Shown in pieces: positions 18,569 through 27,289 of a stretch of DNA of 64,000 bases; position 1 is the first letter of the stretch, and each line of letters begins with the position of its first letter. A model generated the notes under the pieces. That model worked only from the letters and a program-made list of their open reading frames with translations. It did not search any database and was not told the origin of the DNA. The position numbers were made by a program, and so were the translations under genes. This DNA comes from Paracoccaceae bacterium (lineage in GTDB: Bacteria > Pseudomonadota > Alphaproteobacteria > Rhodobacterales > Rhodobacteraceae), in assembly GCA_021741245.1 (NCBI GenBank), contig JAIOYF010000017.1:1-64000 (forward strand). The letters run 5' to 3'.

Positions 18569-19942
18569 CTAAGGTCCGACCCCAAAAAGCGCAATCAGGG
18601 CGCGGATTGCTGTTTGGTCGGCGACAAGGACCGTGATCCCAAGCGCCAAGCCCACAGCGGCGAAAATACTGTCATGCAACGGATCCCAAGCGCCATGACG
18701 CCGGGCAAGCCACACCAGAATGGGATAGACGGCAATCGTGGCAATACATTGACCAATCAGCGCACCAACCAGACCCATCATTTCGGCCCCCGTGATCATG
18801 CCAATCACAAGGAGCAGGGCGCGCGCGGCTGTCAGCAAGAAATAGTTTCTGCTATCCCCCGCCGCGAGGGCGGATTGGTCATACGTCATTCCAATGACCT
18901 GTGGGATCTGGATCACCGCGATCAGAACCAAAATACCCCCGGCATCTGAATAGCGCGCATCGTAAAGCAGGCCCACCAGCCATTCCCCACTAAAGGCCAT
19001 GATCGCCAGCATCACAAACAGGGCACCCGTGAGGCTAAGGCGCATCCGTTGAATTTTCGTGAAGTTCTCGGCGGAGTCTTTCGGCGGGCTTTCACGGTAA
19101 AGGGGTATGAGGATGCGGCCCGTAACAGTTTGGCCCAAAAGCAAAGGGAACGAGGCAAGGAAAAAGCCGATGTTGTAGAGGCCAAGGTGTTCAAGTGTCA
19201 GGTATTTGCCAAGAATGGCCTTATCACCCTGCGCCACCAAAAATCCGCAAGCGGTTGACAGGAACAACCAAAAGCCAAAATGCATCAAGTCCCGTGCGGC
19301 ATCTGGTTCCCACCGGATACGGTTGCGTTGCCCAGACAGAAACGTGTTCATCAACACCAGCTTGGCCAAGGACGACACGATCCATCCCGCGACCAAGGCC
19401 CAGACCGATTGGAACACAAAGGCAAGGATCACCATCGAGACGATCCCTATTGCCTGCGAGATCAGATCAAGCAAGGTGACGCGGCCCACCTTTAGATGGC
19501 GGATCGCCGTTTCGATCCGTGTCGGCTCAAACCCGTTGATCAGCAGGGATATTCCGGCCACTGGCAAAAGCCAGATCAAGTCCGGGTGCCCATAGAACGC
19601 GGCGACCGGAAAGGCCATGACGCAGGTGGCCAGAAACAAGATAACGCCGCGTGCCAGTTGTATGGTCCATGCGGTATCAAGGAAATCTTGTTCGTCGCCG
19701 CGCTTGTGCTGCAAGATGGAGGGGCCGGTGCCCACATCCGAAAACATTGTCAGCCCGACAAGGAACACGGAGACAAGCGCCATCATCCCAAAGGCTTCGG
19801 GGAACAAAAGACGCGTCAGGATCAGGTTTGAGGCCAGCCGCATGGCCTGCGACGCACCATAACCAAGGGCGGTCCAGGCCGAACTTCGCATGACTCGCGC
19901 AAAAAGCCCTTCACCGCGCAAACGTGACAAAAGCGGGCTCAT
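18569..19942 (-). CDS. Wzx-type polysaccharide / lipid-linked glycan flippase
   Basis: 457 residues from ATG at 19942, preceded by AGGA 8 nt upstream. About 12-14 hydrophobic segments and an early motif SAWTALGYGASQAMRLASNLILTRLLFPEAFGMMALVSV, typical of the MOP-superfamily polysaccharide export proteins (PF01943/PF13440 type). Such proteins flip lipid-linked sugars, and sometimes lipid intermediates of other kinds, across the inner membrane. It lies in the same direction between the glycosidase-like gene and the NRPS, without glycosyltransferases nearby. Confidence 0.9.
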   Translation of the reverse strand: MSPLLSRLRGEGLFARVMRSSAWTALGYGASQAMRLASNLILTRLLFPEAFGMMALVSVFLVGLTMFSDVGTGPSILQHKRGDEQDFLDTAWTIQLARGVILFLATCVMAFPVAAFYGHPDLIWLLPVAGISLLINGFEPTRIETAIRHLKVGRVTLLDLISQAIGIVSMVILAFVFQSVWALVAGWIVSSLAKLVLMNTFLSGQRNRIRWEPDAARDLMHFGFWLFLSTACGFLVAQGDKAILGKYLTLEHLGLYNIGFFLASFPLLLGQTVTGRILIPLYRESPPKDSAENFTKIQRMRLSLTGALFVMLAIMAFSGEWLVGLLYDARYSDAGGILVLIAVIQIPQVIGMTYDQSALAAGDSRNYFLLTAARALLLVIGMITGAEMMGLVGALIGQCIATIAVYPILVWLARRHGAWDPLHDSIFAAVGLALGITVLVADQTAIRALIALFGVGP

Positions 19943-19967
19943 CAATAATATCCTGCACAACGCGACG

Positions 19968-19987
19968 AAGGCGGATCGCTCCGCCTT
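19968..19987 (-). other. Hairpin in the leader of the flippase gene
   Basis: On the minus strand AAGGCGGA and TCCGCCTT pair perfectly around a GCGA (GNRA) tetraloop. It sits between the glycosidase-like gene and the flippase start, about 25 nt before the ATG. No T run follows, so it is more likely an RNA-stability or processing element than a terminator. Confidence 0.45.
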
Positions 19988-20101
19988 TACTGCGCACGAC
20001 CCTGCCCGAGACATGTGGCCGGATCAAGGCGAGAACGTGCGAGGCATGGTTTCCCCAAGCGGGGGGATGCAGGATTTATAGGCGTTTCCGGGCTGAAAGC
20101 G

Positions 20102-22366
20102 TTACATAAAGCGCGCCAGACTGGCCAGAAGGCCCATCAGTGCCGCCCCAAATGCCGATCCCGCAAAGGTCGAGATTTCGGCGACCATGGACGAGGGTTG
20201 ATCATCTTCCTCTTCGGGCTGTTCCTCGGGCACATCTTCCTCCTTGAGGAGAAGCTGCGAAAGGTCGTCATCGCTATCACCTGCCTCGATGCCTGTGCTG
20301 CTTTGGGCCTCTGTGTCGGGTTCGTTCGCGTCTGGCGACGGGTCTTCGTGCGTTTCCGTATCAGGGGTGGTGACCACAGCTTCTGGGAAAAGTTCTGCAA
20401 TCGCCGAAAATGCCGAGTGATCCAGCCCCTGCACGGCAGTGTCTGATCCTGTCGAGGCGGCAGCACGGTGAACAAACGACGTGTCCGGGGTCGCACCATG
20501 CGCTTCTGTGTCGTCCTGAGCCAGAACCTCCTGTGCAGGCAGCGCTGAATTCGAAATGGTCGCTGAAGCGGTGGATGTGTAGGTCGGGGCCACTGGTGCT
20601 GGTGGTACAATCTGGCTTGCCGTTTCCAGCCCTGCGATCTCTGACTTGTAGTCGCCTGCCTGCGAACCTTCATAAGGCGACCCGATCTCTTCGGCGTCAT
20701 GCCGTGAAGTGCCAAGAGAAGGATCAACACCGGCCAATGGCAACAGAAGGCTTGCAGAATCGGATACATGGTCGACCGAGGCAAATTCTGCCGTGGATCC
20801 GGCGGATTTTTCAAAATCCGGATCCCCGGCCCATTCCGAGATCAGGGCTGCTTCTTCTTGGCTATGGGCCACCAGAATGCGCACAACTTGTCCCGGTTGG
20901 GTGAAGGTGACGGTGACCTGATCGCCCTCTATCGTTGTCTCCACGTCACCGCGCACGCCAAGGGCATAGGTTTGCCCTTCATTGCTTTCATCGACATTCG
21001 GATTGTCGGGAACTCCAAAGCGTTCCATCCAATCGGCAGGCACCTCGGAGGTCAAAGACTCTGTCCAGACGGCTGCATAGCCGCTGTCCAAGCCTTCGAT
21101 CTGGACCGTGACATCGCCCACGACGGTGTCATCATCTGACGCCAGAAAGACCACCACCCGGTCATCGCCCTCATAGGCATAGGTCCACAGATCACTGGAT
21201 CGAGTGTTTTCTTCGGATACCTCCAGAACCTGCGTGCCCTCGACGCTTTCGTAGATCATCGAGATCATCTCGGCCCCGACAAACTGCACCGGATTGCCAT
21301 CCACATCCGTATAGGTCATCCGGCCGGCATGCATCAGATCCGCCGCATGGATCGACGCGGCCCCAAGGCCTTCGGCCTGATATTCCGAAAACAACTCCAG
21401 ATATAGCTTTGGCACTGCCACGCCATAGTCACGGGTTGACAGCAACTCTTGCCAAAAGTTTTCAAACTCGGTGCTTGTGCGCCCTGCAAGGTCAATATCG
21501 GACCGATGGACGGTCATCCCCTCTTTGGCCATATCACGGATGTAACTGGTCAGCCCCTCGGACCGGGTGACCGAGGCCACGTTCCATTCGCTCAGATGAA
21601 TCTGCGGTGGCTCGCCGCCCACCTCGGTGACGTCTTGCTGCCAGGCATCAAGGATGGGGCTAAAGGGTTTGAGGTTGAAATCAATCCCCTCGGCCTGTGC
21701 GGCATAGCGATGATGCATGACCAGATCGACATTGGCCAAGGACTCGTCTGAAAAGCTGTCGCGGATGGTTTCATCCTCGGCCATTGTCCGCCCGGCTTGC
21801 ACCGACAGATCGATGTCTGCGCCGATCAGGTTGACGGTCGGATCGTTCAGGGCATGGGTCAATTCCTCGACCATGGCTGCCGCCACGCGGCCATATTCCG
21901 CGGCCGCCCCATCGGGGCTCAGGCCCTGAAAATGGGCATAGTGTTCGCTGCCAACGTGAAAGATCAGGCGCTCGGGTAGGTGTCCGTATTCCCCTGACAG
22001 CAGGTCTTGCATGAAGTTCTGGATATCGACCCGCATCTCATCGATATGGCCCGAGTAGCGCACGGTGGGCAAAACGACCGACAGTTCAGCGCCTTGGTCA
22101 TTCGCGATCTGCATCATCTCGCTGAGGGACGGCATCTTGCTGTCAGCACTGGTCAGATCGTGGAATTCAAGACCATAGCTGCTGGTGCTTTCCTCGGCGA
22201 GGGTGCCGCCCGGCCAAGAAATGAGCCCGACATGCAGATCCTTGATCTGCTCGATAAAGCGATCAATGGAGCGAAATCCAGAGTACCGGACACCCAAGTC
22301 TGATGCGGTGATCTTCTCAACGCCTTCGACGACAGCATCGGCACCCGTGTTTATGGAAACAAACAT
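20102..22366 (-). CDS. Glycoside hydrolase-like TIM-barrel protein with acidic C-terminal tail
   Basis: 754 residues from ATG at 22366 (AGGAAA upstream). Residues about 1-370 look like a clan-A glycosidase barrel: HVGSEHYAH with Glu141 as candidate acid/base and IHLSEWNVAS with Glu260 as candidate nucleophile, on strands expected for GH39/GH51-like enzymes. A beta-sandwich-like part follows (about 370-510). Residues about 520-725 are low complexity and acidic (TDTEAHGATPD, EEDVPEEQPEEEDD), ending in a hydrophobic tail (AGSAFGAALMGLLASLARFM). There is no N-terminal signal peptide and no RTX repeat. First gene of a set with the flippase and NRPS. Substrate unknown; the family call is by eye. 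Confidence 0.65.
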   Translation of the reverse strand: MFVSINTGADAVVEGVEKITASDLGVRYSGFRSIDRFIEQIKDLHVGLISWPGGTLAEESTSSYGLEFHDLTSADSKMPSLSEMMQIANDQGAELSVVLPTVRYSGHIDEMRVDIQNFMQDLLSGEYGHLPERLIFHVGSEHYAHFQGLSPDGAAAEYGRVAAAMVEELTHALNDPTVNLIGADIDLSVQAGRTMAEDETIRDSFSDESLANVDLVMHHRYAAQAEGIDFNLKPFSPILDAWQQDVTEVGGEPPQIHLSEWNVASVTRSEGLTSYIRDMAKEGMTVHRSDIDLAGRTSTEFENFWQELLSTRDYGVAVPKLYLELFSEYQAEGLGAASIHAADLMHAGRMTYTDVDGNPVQFVGAEMISMIYESVEGTQVLEVSEENTRSSDLWTYAYEGDDRVVVFLASDDDTVVGDVTVQIEGLDSGYAAVWTESLTSEVPADWMERFGVPDNPNVDESNEGQTYALGVRGDVETTIEGDQVTVTFTQPGQVVRILVAHSQEEAALISEWAGDPDFEKSAGSTAEFASVDHVSDSASLLLPLAGVDPSLGTSRHDAEEIGSPYEGSQAGDYKSEIAGLETASQIVPPAPVAPTYTSTASATISNSALPAQEVLAQDDTEAHGATPDTSFVHRAAASTGSDTAVQGLDHSAFSAIAELFPEAVVTTPDTETHEDPSPDANEPDTEAQSSTGIEAGDSDDDLSQLLLKEEDVPEEQPEEEDDQPSSMVAEISTFAGSAFGAALMGLLASLARFM

Positions 22367-22806
22367 TCTGTTTTTCCTGCACAAGTGTCTGCAGGCTAAA
22401 CAGCAAGGCATGTGCCGAAATTTCGATCCCAGCTTAGGTGTGCCGGGATGGTCCAAATGTAGAATCTTGTGATTTTGGATATGAAAACAATATCTTGTGG
22501 GGAATTGGTGGCCTTTCCACGTCTTGAATCATAGCCTTTTGATGCTTTTAGATACCCTTTTGGCATGGCGGGATAATCCGGATGACAAAGGTCAATTCCT
22601 TCTGACAAATGGCCGATATCTGCTGATTGGCCGTTCTCGATCAGGCTTGCCGCCCAGATCCCATCCTGCGCGACGAAGGGGAGGGGGCCGTTCATCGGTC
22701 TGCGGGATGTCAGCCCAAAATCCTCACAGGACGACATAGTCCGGCGGTGGCATAAAGCCGTTTTGGGCCCTAAGGTGATCGGATGGATAGGTAAGGGCGG
22801 TCAAAA
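22367..22806. promoter_or_regulatory. 440-nt divergent intergenic region
   Basis: The gap between the glycosidase-like gene (minus) and the FAD oxidoreductase gene (plus) must hold the promoters of both. A direct repeat ATCTTGTG occurs at 22464-22471 and 22492-22499 (28-nt period), about 100-130 nt upstream of the minus-strand gene. The segment near 22440-22550 is AT-richer than its surroundings. No convincing -35/-10 pair was found. An open frame on the minus strand here has no recognisable protein character. Confidence 0.4.
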
Positions 22807-24171
22807 ATGCGTCAGGGCGAGGTGTCTTTTTGGTGGCGCGACATTGGCTTGCCCGCGCCCCGCGCCCCCTTGGCGGGGGATACGCAGGCCGATGTTTGCA
22901 TCATCGGCGCGGGCTATACCGGGCTTTGGGCCGCCTATTACCTTAAGAAAGCGCAGCCCGATCTGGATGTCTTGGTTGTCGAGAAATCCTTTGCGGGGTT
23001 TGGGGCATCAGGGCGCAATGGTGGCTGGCTGACGGGCGGCTTTGCTTGGGCGCATGAGCGGTATGCCGGGGCGGGGCAGGCGGGCGTGCGCGATCTGGTC
23101 ACGGCGATGTCGGGCACTGTGGATGAGGTGATCCGCGTGGCCCGTGCCGAAGGGATCGAGGCCGATATCCATCCGACGGATGAGATCATGGTGGCGACCC
23201 GGCCTGCACAGGTGCAACGGATGATGGCCGAGGCCGTGCATCGCAGCCAATGGGGCGAGGACGACCGCATCCACCTGATCGGGGGGGATGAGGTCCGCGC
23301 CCGCGTGGCCATTCCGGGTGCGCTTGGGGCTATGGTGGTGACGGGTGTGGCGCGGGTGCAACCAGCAAAACTGGTGGCGGGGCTTGCACAAGCGGTGGAG
23401 CGTTTGGGGGTTCGGATCGTTGAAGGGACAACCGTCCAGACCATCGCACCGGGAACGGTGCAGACAGACCATGGGGCGATCCGCGCCCCAACCATCCTTC
23501 GGTGTACCGAAGGGTTTACCGCCTCCTTTGCCGGGCATAGGCGGGATTGGCTGCCGCTGAACTCCGCCCAGATCGTGACCGAACCCTTGGCCCCCGAAAT
23601 CTGGGCCAAGATTGGCTGGCAAGGGCATGAGATTGTGGGCGATTTCGCCAATGCCTATTGCTACTGCCAACGCACGCGCGAGGGGCGGATCGCGGTTGGC
23701 GCGCGCGGTGTGCCCTATCGCTTTGGCTCGGCCCTTGATGAGGCGGGTCGCCCCGACCCCGAGACGATCCGTCGCCTGATTGCCATTTTGCACCGTCATT
23801 TTCCTGCGACGCGGGACGCGGTGATTGATCACGCATGGTGCGGTGTGCTTGGGGTGCCGCGCGATTGGTGCGCGACGGTCGGTTTTGATCCCGGCACGCG
23901 GATCGGCTATGCGGGCGGCTATGTCGGGGTTGGCGTCTCAACCTCCAACCTTGCGGGGCGCAGTTTGGCTGACCTTGCCTTGGGGCGGCAAACCGATCTG
24001 GTGCGCCTGCCATGGATCAACCGCAGGCCCCGGAAATGGGAGCCAGAGCCGCTGCGTTGGCTGGGGGTGCGGGGCATGTATGGGCTTTATGCCATGGCGG
24101 ATGCGCAAGAGGCGCGCGGTGGCCCGCCATCGCGGTTGGCCGCCCTTGCCAACTGGATCACGGGACGCTGA
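22807..24171 (+). CDS. FAD-dependent oxidoreductase (DAO family)
   Basis: 454 residues. After a short N-terminal stretch with SFWWRDIGLPAPRAPLAGDTQADV, the FAD-binding Rossmann motif IIGAGYTGLWAAYYL lies near residue 32, followed by GFGASGRNGGWLTGG. The C-terminal GGYVGVGVSTSNLAGRSLADL fits the DAO superfamily, close to gamma-glutamylputrescine oxidase/glycine-oxidase-like proteins. It oxidises a primary or secondary amine of unknown identity. It stands upstream of the MoxR/VWA pair with a 68-nt gap; a shared function is not implied. Confidence 0.88.
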   Translation: MRQGEVSFWWRDIGLPAPRAPLAGDTQADVCIIGAGYTGLWAAYYLKKAQPDLDVLVVEKSFAGFGASGRNGGWLTGGFAWAHERYAGAGQAGVRDLVTAMSGTVDEVIRVARAEGIEADIHPTDEIMVATRPAQVQRMMAEAVHRSQWGEDDRIHLIGGDEVRARVAIPGALGAMVVTGVARVQPAKLVAGLAQAVERLGVRIVEGTTVQTIAPGTVQTDHGAIRAPTILRCTEGFTASFAGHRRDWLPLNSAQIVTEPLAPEIWAKIGWQGHEIVGDFANAYCYCQRTREGRIAVGARGVPYRFGSALDEAGRPDPETIRRLIAILHRHFPATRDAVIDHAWCGVLGVPRDWCATVGFDPGTRIGYAGGYVGVGVSTSNLAGRSLADLALGRQTDLVRLPWINRRPRKWEPEPLRWLGVRGMYGLYAMADAQEARGGPPSRLAALANWITGR

Positions 24172-24239
24172 TCAAGGCCCAGCCCTTGCCTTTGCGCGCC
24201 CGGACCCTAGGCTTGGCGAAAGCAACGAAGGCATCTGTC

Positions 24240-25352
24240 ATGGTCAACACCACACCCATTCCCACCGGTCAGGCCTTTGATGTGCTGTTGGCGGGTTGGC
24301 AGGCGCAAGTGGCCGGGCAGATGACCGGCAGTTGGATGCTGCACGGCCGCCCCGGCATCGGCAAGACCGAGGTGGTACAGGCCCTTGCCACCCGCATTGG
24401 TGCGCGTCTGTTTGATCTGCGTCTGACCACGATCGAGCCGCAAGATCTGCGCGGATTGCCCTATTTCGACCACGAGGCCAAGCGCACGGTCTGGTATCGG
24501 CCCGAGGATTTGCCGGACGATCCCGCCCAGCCCTCGGTGCTGTTTTTGGATGAATTGACCGCCGCCGCGCCGATGCTGCAACCCACCGTATATGGCCTGT
24601 TGCAAGAACGGCGGGTCGGGCGGCACGCTTTGCCCAACAGTTGCTTTGTTGTCGCGGCCGGAAATGGCACCGAGGATGGTGCCGTCGCCTATGAGATGGG
24701 GACAGCCCTGTCGGACCGCCTGATCCATCTGAACCTTGTGGCCGAAGCGAATGACTGGCTGGCCCAATATGCCCAACCGCAGGGCCTGCATCCGGCTGTT
24801 CTGGCCTTCATTCGCACCCGGCCTGACCTTTTGGAGACCACACAAACCGCGCTCCGCCGGGGCGAGGTGATTGCCTGCACCCCGCGATCATGGGCGCGAG
24901 TCTCGGCCATTCTGGGCGCTGTGCCGGACAGGCGTCTTCGCGATATCATGATCGCGGGCACCTTGGGTGAGGCGGCAGCGGCAGAGTTCTTGCTGGTTGC
25001 CAATGATATCGCCGCGACCGTTCAGGTGGACGAAATGCTAAGCGCTGGGCGTGGCGACCGAATGGCGCTTTATCCTGCCTCCATGCATGGGTTGACCGCG
25101 TTGGTCTATGCGCTTGTCAGCCGTGCCGATGGGGGGAACCTGCCCATCTTGATCGATATCATGGCTGACCTGCGCCATCTTGGGCGCGAGAGGGGCGAGG
25201 TCTTTTCCCGTCTTCCCTTGGGTGAACTGACCACGCATGGATTTGAGATGCTGATCCGCAAGGCATTGGACAATGGTTGGCAGCAAGGCTTTCTGACCTC
25301 AGCCAGCTATGCCGAGTATAGCGCCGAGCGCAAACGCGCTGGGCTGGAATGA
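24240..25352 (+). CDS. MoxR-like AAA+ ATPase
   Basis: 370 residues from ATG 24240; a longer open frame overlaps the previous gene but lacks similarity. Walker A is GRPGIGKT (36-43), Walker B is SVLFLDELTAAAPMLQ, and the sensor segment NSCFVVAAGNGTED follows. MoxR ATPases act as chaperones that remodel or insert cofactors into partner proteins, usually with a VWA-domain protein encoded next door, as here (4-nt overlap ATGA). The client is unknown. Confidence 0.9.
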   Translation: MVNTTPIPTGQAFDVLLAGWQAQVAGQMTGSWMLHGRPGIGKTEVVQALATRIGARLFDLRLTTIEPQDLRGLPYFDHEAKRTVWYRPEDLPDDPAQPSVLFLDELTAAAPMLQPTVYGLLQERRVGRHALPNSCFVVAAGNGTEDGAVAYEMGTALSDRLIHLNLVAEANDWLAQYAQPQGLHPAVLAFIRTRPDLLETTQTALRRGEVIACTPRSWARVSAILGAVPDRRLRDIMIAGTLGEAAAAEFLLVANDIAATVQVDEMLSAGRGDRMALYPASMHGLTALVYALVSRADGGNLPILIDIMADLRHLGRERGEVFSRLPLGELTTHGFEMLIRKALDNGWQQGFLTSASYAEYSAERKRAGLE

Positions 25353-26575
25353 CCCATTCCACCCGCGCCACGGCGGCCTTGCGGGCGCTGACGGAATGTG
25401 ATCCGGCGCTTGCGGCCCTGTCTTTGTGGTGCGCGCATCGCGATGACGCGGGGGCCACGCGGACGATTGGCACAGAGATCCGCTATGGGCCGGGTTTTGC
25501 CACCTTGCCGCTGCATGAACAGATCGGGCTTGCGGGGCACCACATCTTGCACGCGGCCCTGCACCACGGCGCGCGACTGGCGGCGATGGAGGCGCGCTTT
25601 CCCGACAGCTTTGCCCCGGACCTGTGGCAGATTGCGGCTGATGCGATTGTCAACGAGGTGCTCTTGCATGCTGGTCACGCGCTGCCCCGACCGGCCCTGA
25701 CCCTGTGTGGTCTTTTGACCGAGGTTTTTGGCCGCACCCCATCCACCACCGAGGCGCTGGCCGAATGGGATGCAGATCGGCTGTATCTGCGCTTGCAGGC
25801 CAGTGAGGGCGGGGGCGAGGCAGGGCGTGCCCGCGCCTATGCGGCGGCGCATGGCTTTGCCCCTGATCTGGAACCCGAACCCAGCAGCGGCGAGACCGAT
25901 GAAACCAAGGCCGATTGGCGCGCGCACCTTTCCCGCGCTATGGCTGCGGGGGCGGCGGCGGGCGTGGGCGTGGGTGTCTTTGGTCACCGTCTGGCCGATC
26001 TGCCGCAACCGCGAATCCCATGGGAGGTGACATTGCGCCGCCTGTTGTTGCGCGCGACCCTGCCGCAACCCCAGCAAAGCCACAGCCGCCCCGCCCGATC
26101 ATGGCTGGCCTTGGAGGCCGAGGCCCTGCGGATCGGCGGCCCCGTGCCGGTGTTTCAACCCGGCCTTGCCCGTCGTCGGGACGTGCCGAGTATTTTGTGC
26201 GCCCTGGATTGCTCGACCAGCATCGACGCGGCCCGGATGGGCCTGTTTCTGGCCGAGGTGTCGGGGATTGCCCGGCGCATGGCGGGCGAATTGCATTTGG
26301 TGGCCTTTGATACCGAGGTTCGTCAAAGGCAGCGCCTTGATCCGCATCGACTGGCAGTCCAACTGAAGGCTCTTGACCTGCCCCAGGGCGGTGGCACCGA
26401 CTTTGGCCCTGTGCTGGCCTTGGCCGCGCGAGAGCGCCCTTCGGCCCTTGTGGTGCTGACCGATCTTGATGGCCCCTTTGGCCCCGATCCGCGTGTGCCT
26501 GTGATCTGGGCCGTGCCGGGGCAAGATGCGCCGCCAAACCCGCCCTTTGGCCAAGTGCTATCGCTGATCCATTAG
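25349..26575 (+). CDS. VWA-like / predicted metallopeptidase partner of MoxR (DUF2201 type)
   Basis: 408 residues. The N-terminal half (about 1-130) resembles the DUF2201 peptidase-like domain with a His-rich helix GHHILHAALHHGARL in place of a strict HExxH. Residues about 280-405 form a von Willebrand A-like domain with a MIDAS start DCSTS and the GGGTDFGPVL loop. It overlaps the MoxR gene by 4 nt, so the two are co-translated. Its 3' end overlaps the convergent membrane-protein gene by 18 nt. Such pairs assemble or activate complexes; the target is not evident. Confidence 0.82.
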   Translation: MTHSTRATAALRALTECDPALAALSLWCAHRDDAGATRTIGTEIRYGPGFATLPLHEQIGLAGHHILHAALHHGARLAAMEARFPDSFAPDLWQIAADAIVNEVLLHAGHALPRPALTLCGLLTEVFGRTPSTTEALAEWDADRLYLRLQASEGGGEAGRARAYAAAHGFAPDLEPEPSSGETDETKADWRAHLSRAMAAGAAAGVGVGVFGHRLADLPQPRIPWEVTLRRLLLRATLPQPQQSHSRPARSWLALEAEALRIGGPVPVFQPGLARRRDVPSILCALDCSTSIDAARMGLFLAEVSGIARRMAGELHLVAFDTEVRQRQRLDPHRLAVQLKALDLPQGGGTDFGPVLALAARERPSALVVLTDLDGPFGPDPRVPVIWAVPGQDAPPNPPFGQVLSLIH

Positions 26576-27232
26576 GGCGGCCATTCGCGCATGGGCCGAG
26601 ACGCGCGCGGCCTCCAGCACGATGTCACGCAAGGCTTGGTCTTGTGCGATGTTGATCCGGCGCAGATCACGCTCGGTCAGCGGTGGCTGAAACAGGGTTT
26701 GCGTGATCAGGGCGCGCTCTTCCACGGACAGGCGCAAAATCTCGGGGCCATCTTCGGATTGCACCGAAACATAGGTCAGCGGGGCAAGACGCGCCATATC
26801 GGATTGTTCGATCACCAGATGCAAACGGCCCTGCGCCAACCCGCGCCCTGCCGATATCTTTGTCAGGATCGATTGGCCACGCGCCCGCAACAGATCAAGG
26901 CCGCGCTCTGCCTCGGCCTTGTCGATCAACCCGGCCCGCTTTGCCTTGGGCACCCGCAAAAAGCGGTTCTCGACAAAGTAGACCACGATCAGCATCGGCA
27001 CAGGGGCCTGTGCGATGGCCAACGCATATTCTTGCCAGACAAGGGCCGCGATCACAAAGGGCGAAAGCGCCAGAACATAGCGCCACACCTCAATCTCAAA
27101 CAGCACGCGCAGCCAAAGCCCCACCCCGGCCCCCGCCGGATACAAGGTGGCGCGCCCCAAGAACTTGCGTGGAAGCGCGCGCATTTCCAGCGCGGATCGG
27201 TTCAGGATCGTATCATGGGTGACAATCAACAT
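26558..27232 (-). CDS. Conserved membrane protein of unknown function
   Basis: About 224 residues. Two hydrophobic segments near residues 45-100 (VWRYVLALSPFVIAALVW and LAIAQAPVPMLIVVYFVENRFL) are followed by a soluble, charged C-terminal half with predicted helices (LIDKAEAERGLDLLRARGQSILTKI). I do not recognise a family. Start at ATG 27232 is a guess; ATG 27244 is the alternative. It lies downstream of the tauC gene start-to-end in the same strand, 46 nt after tauC stop, so it may be read with the tau genes or be separate. Confidence 0.6.
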   Translation of the reverse strand: MLIVTHDTILNRSALEMRALPRKFLGRATLYPAGAGVGLWLRVLFEIEVWRYVLALSPFVIAALVWQEYALAIAQAPVPMLIVVYFVENRFLRVPKAKRAGLIDKAEAERGLDLLRARGQSILTKISAGRGLAQGRLHLVIEQSDMARLAPLTYVSVQSEDGPEILRLSVEERALITQTLFQPPLTERDLRRINIAQDQALRDIVLEAARVSAHARMAALMDQR

Positions 27233-27289
27233 GGCATCACACATGGCCCAAGGGCTGACCGCGTCAAGGGGGCTGCCGTTGCAGACCGC

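Noticed and set aside
22396-22737. 113-codon minus-strand frame between the glycosidase-like gene and the FAD oxidoreductase
   Set aside because: No recognisable features and no good ribosome site; the region is more likely the divergent promoter region.
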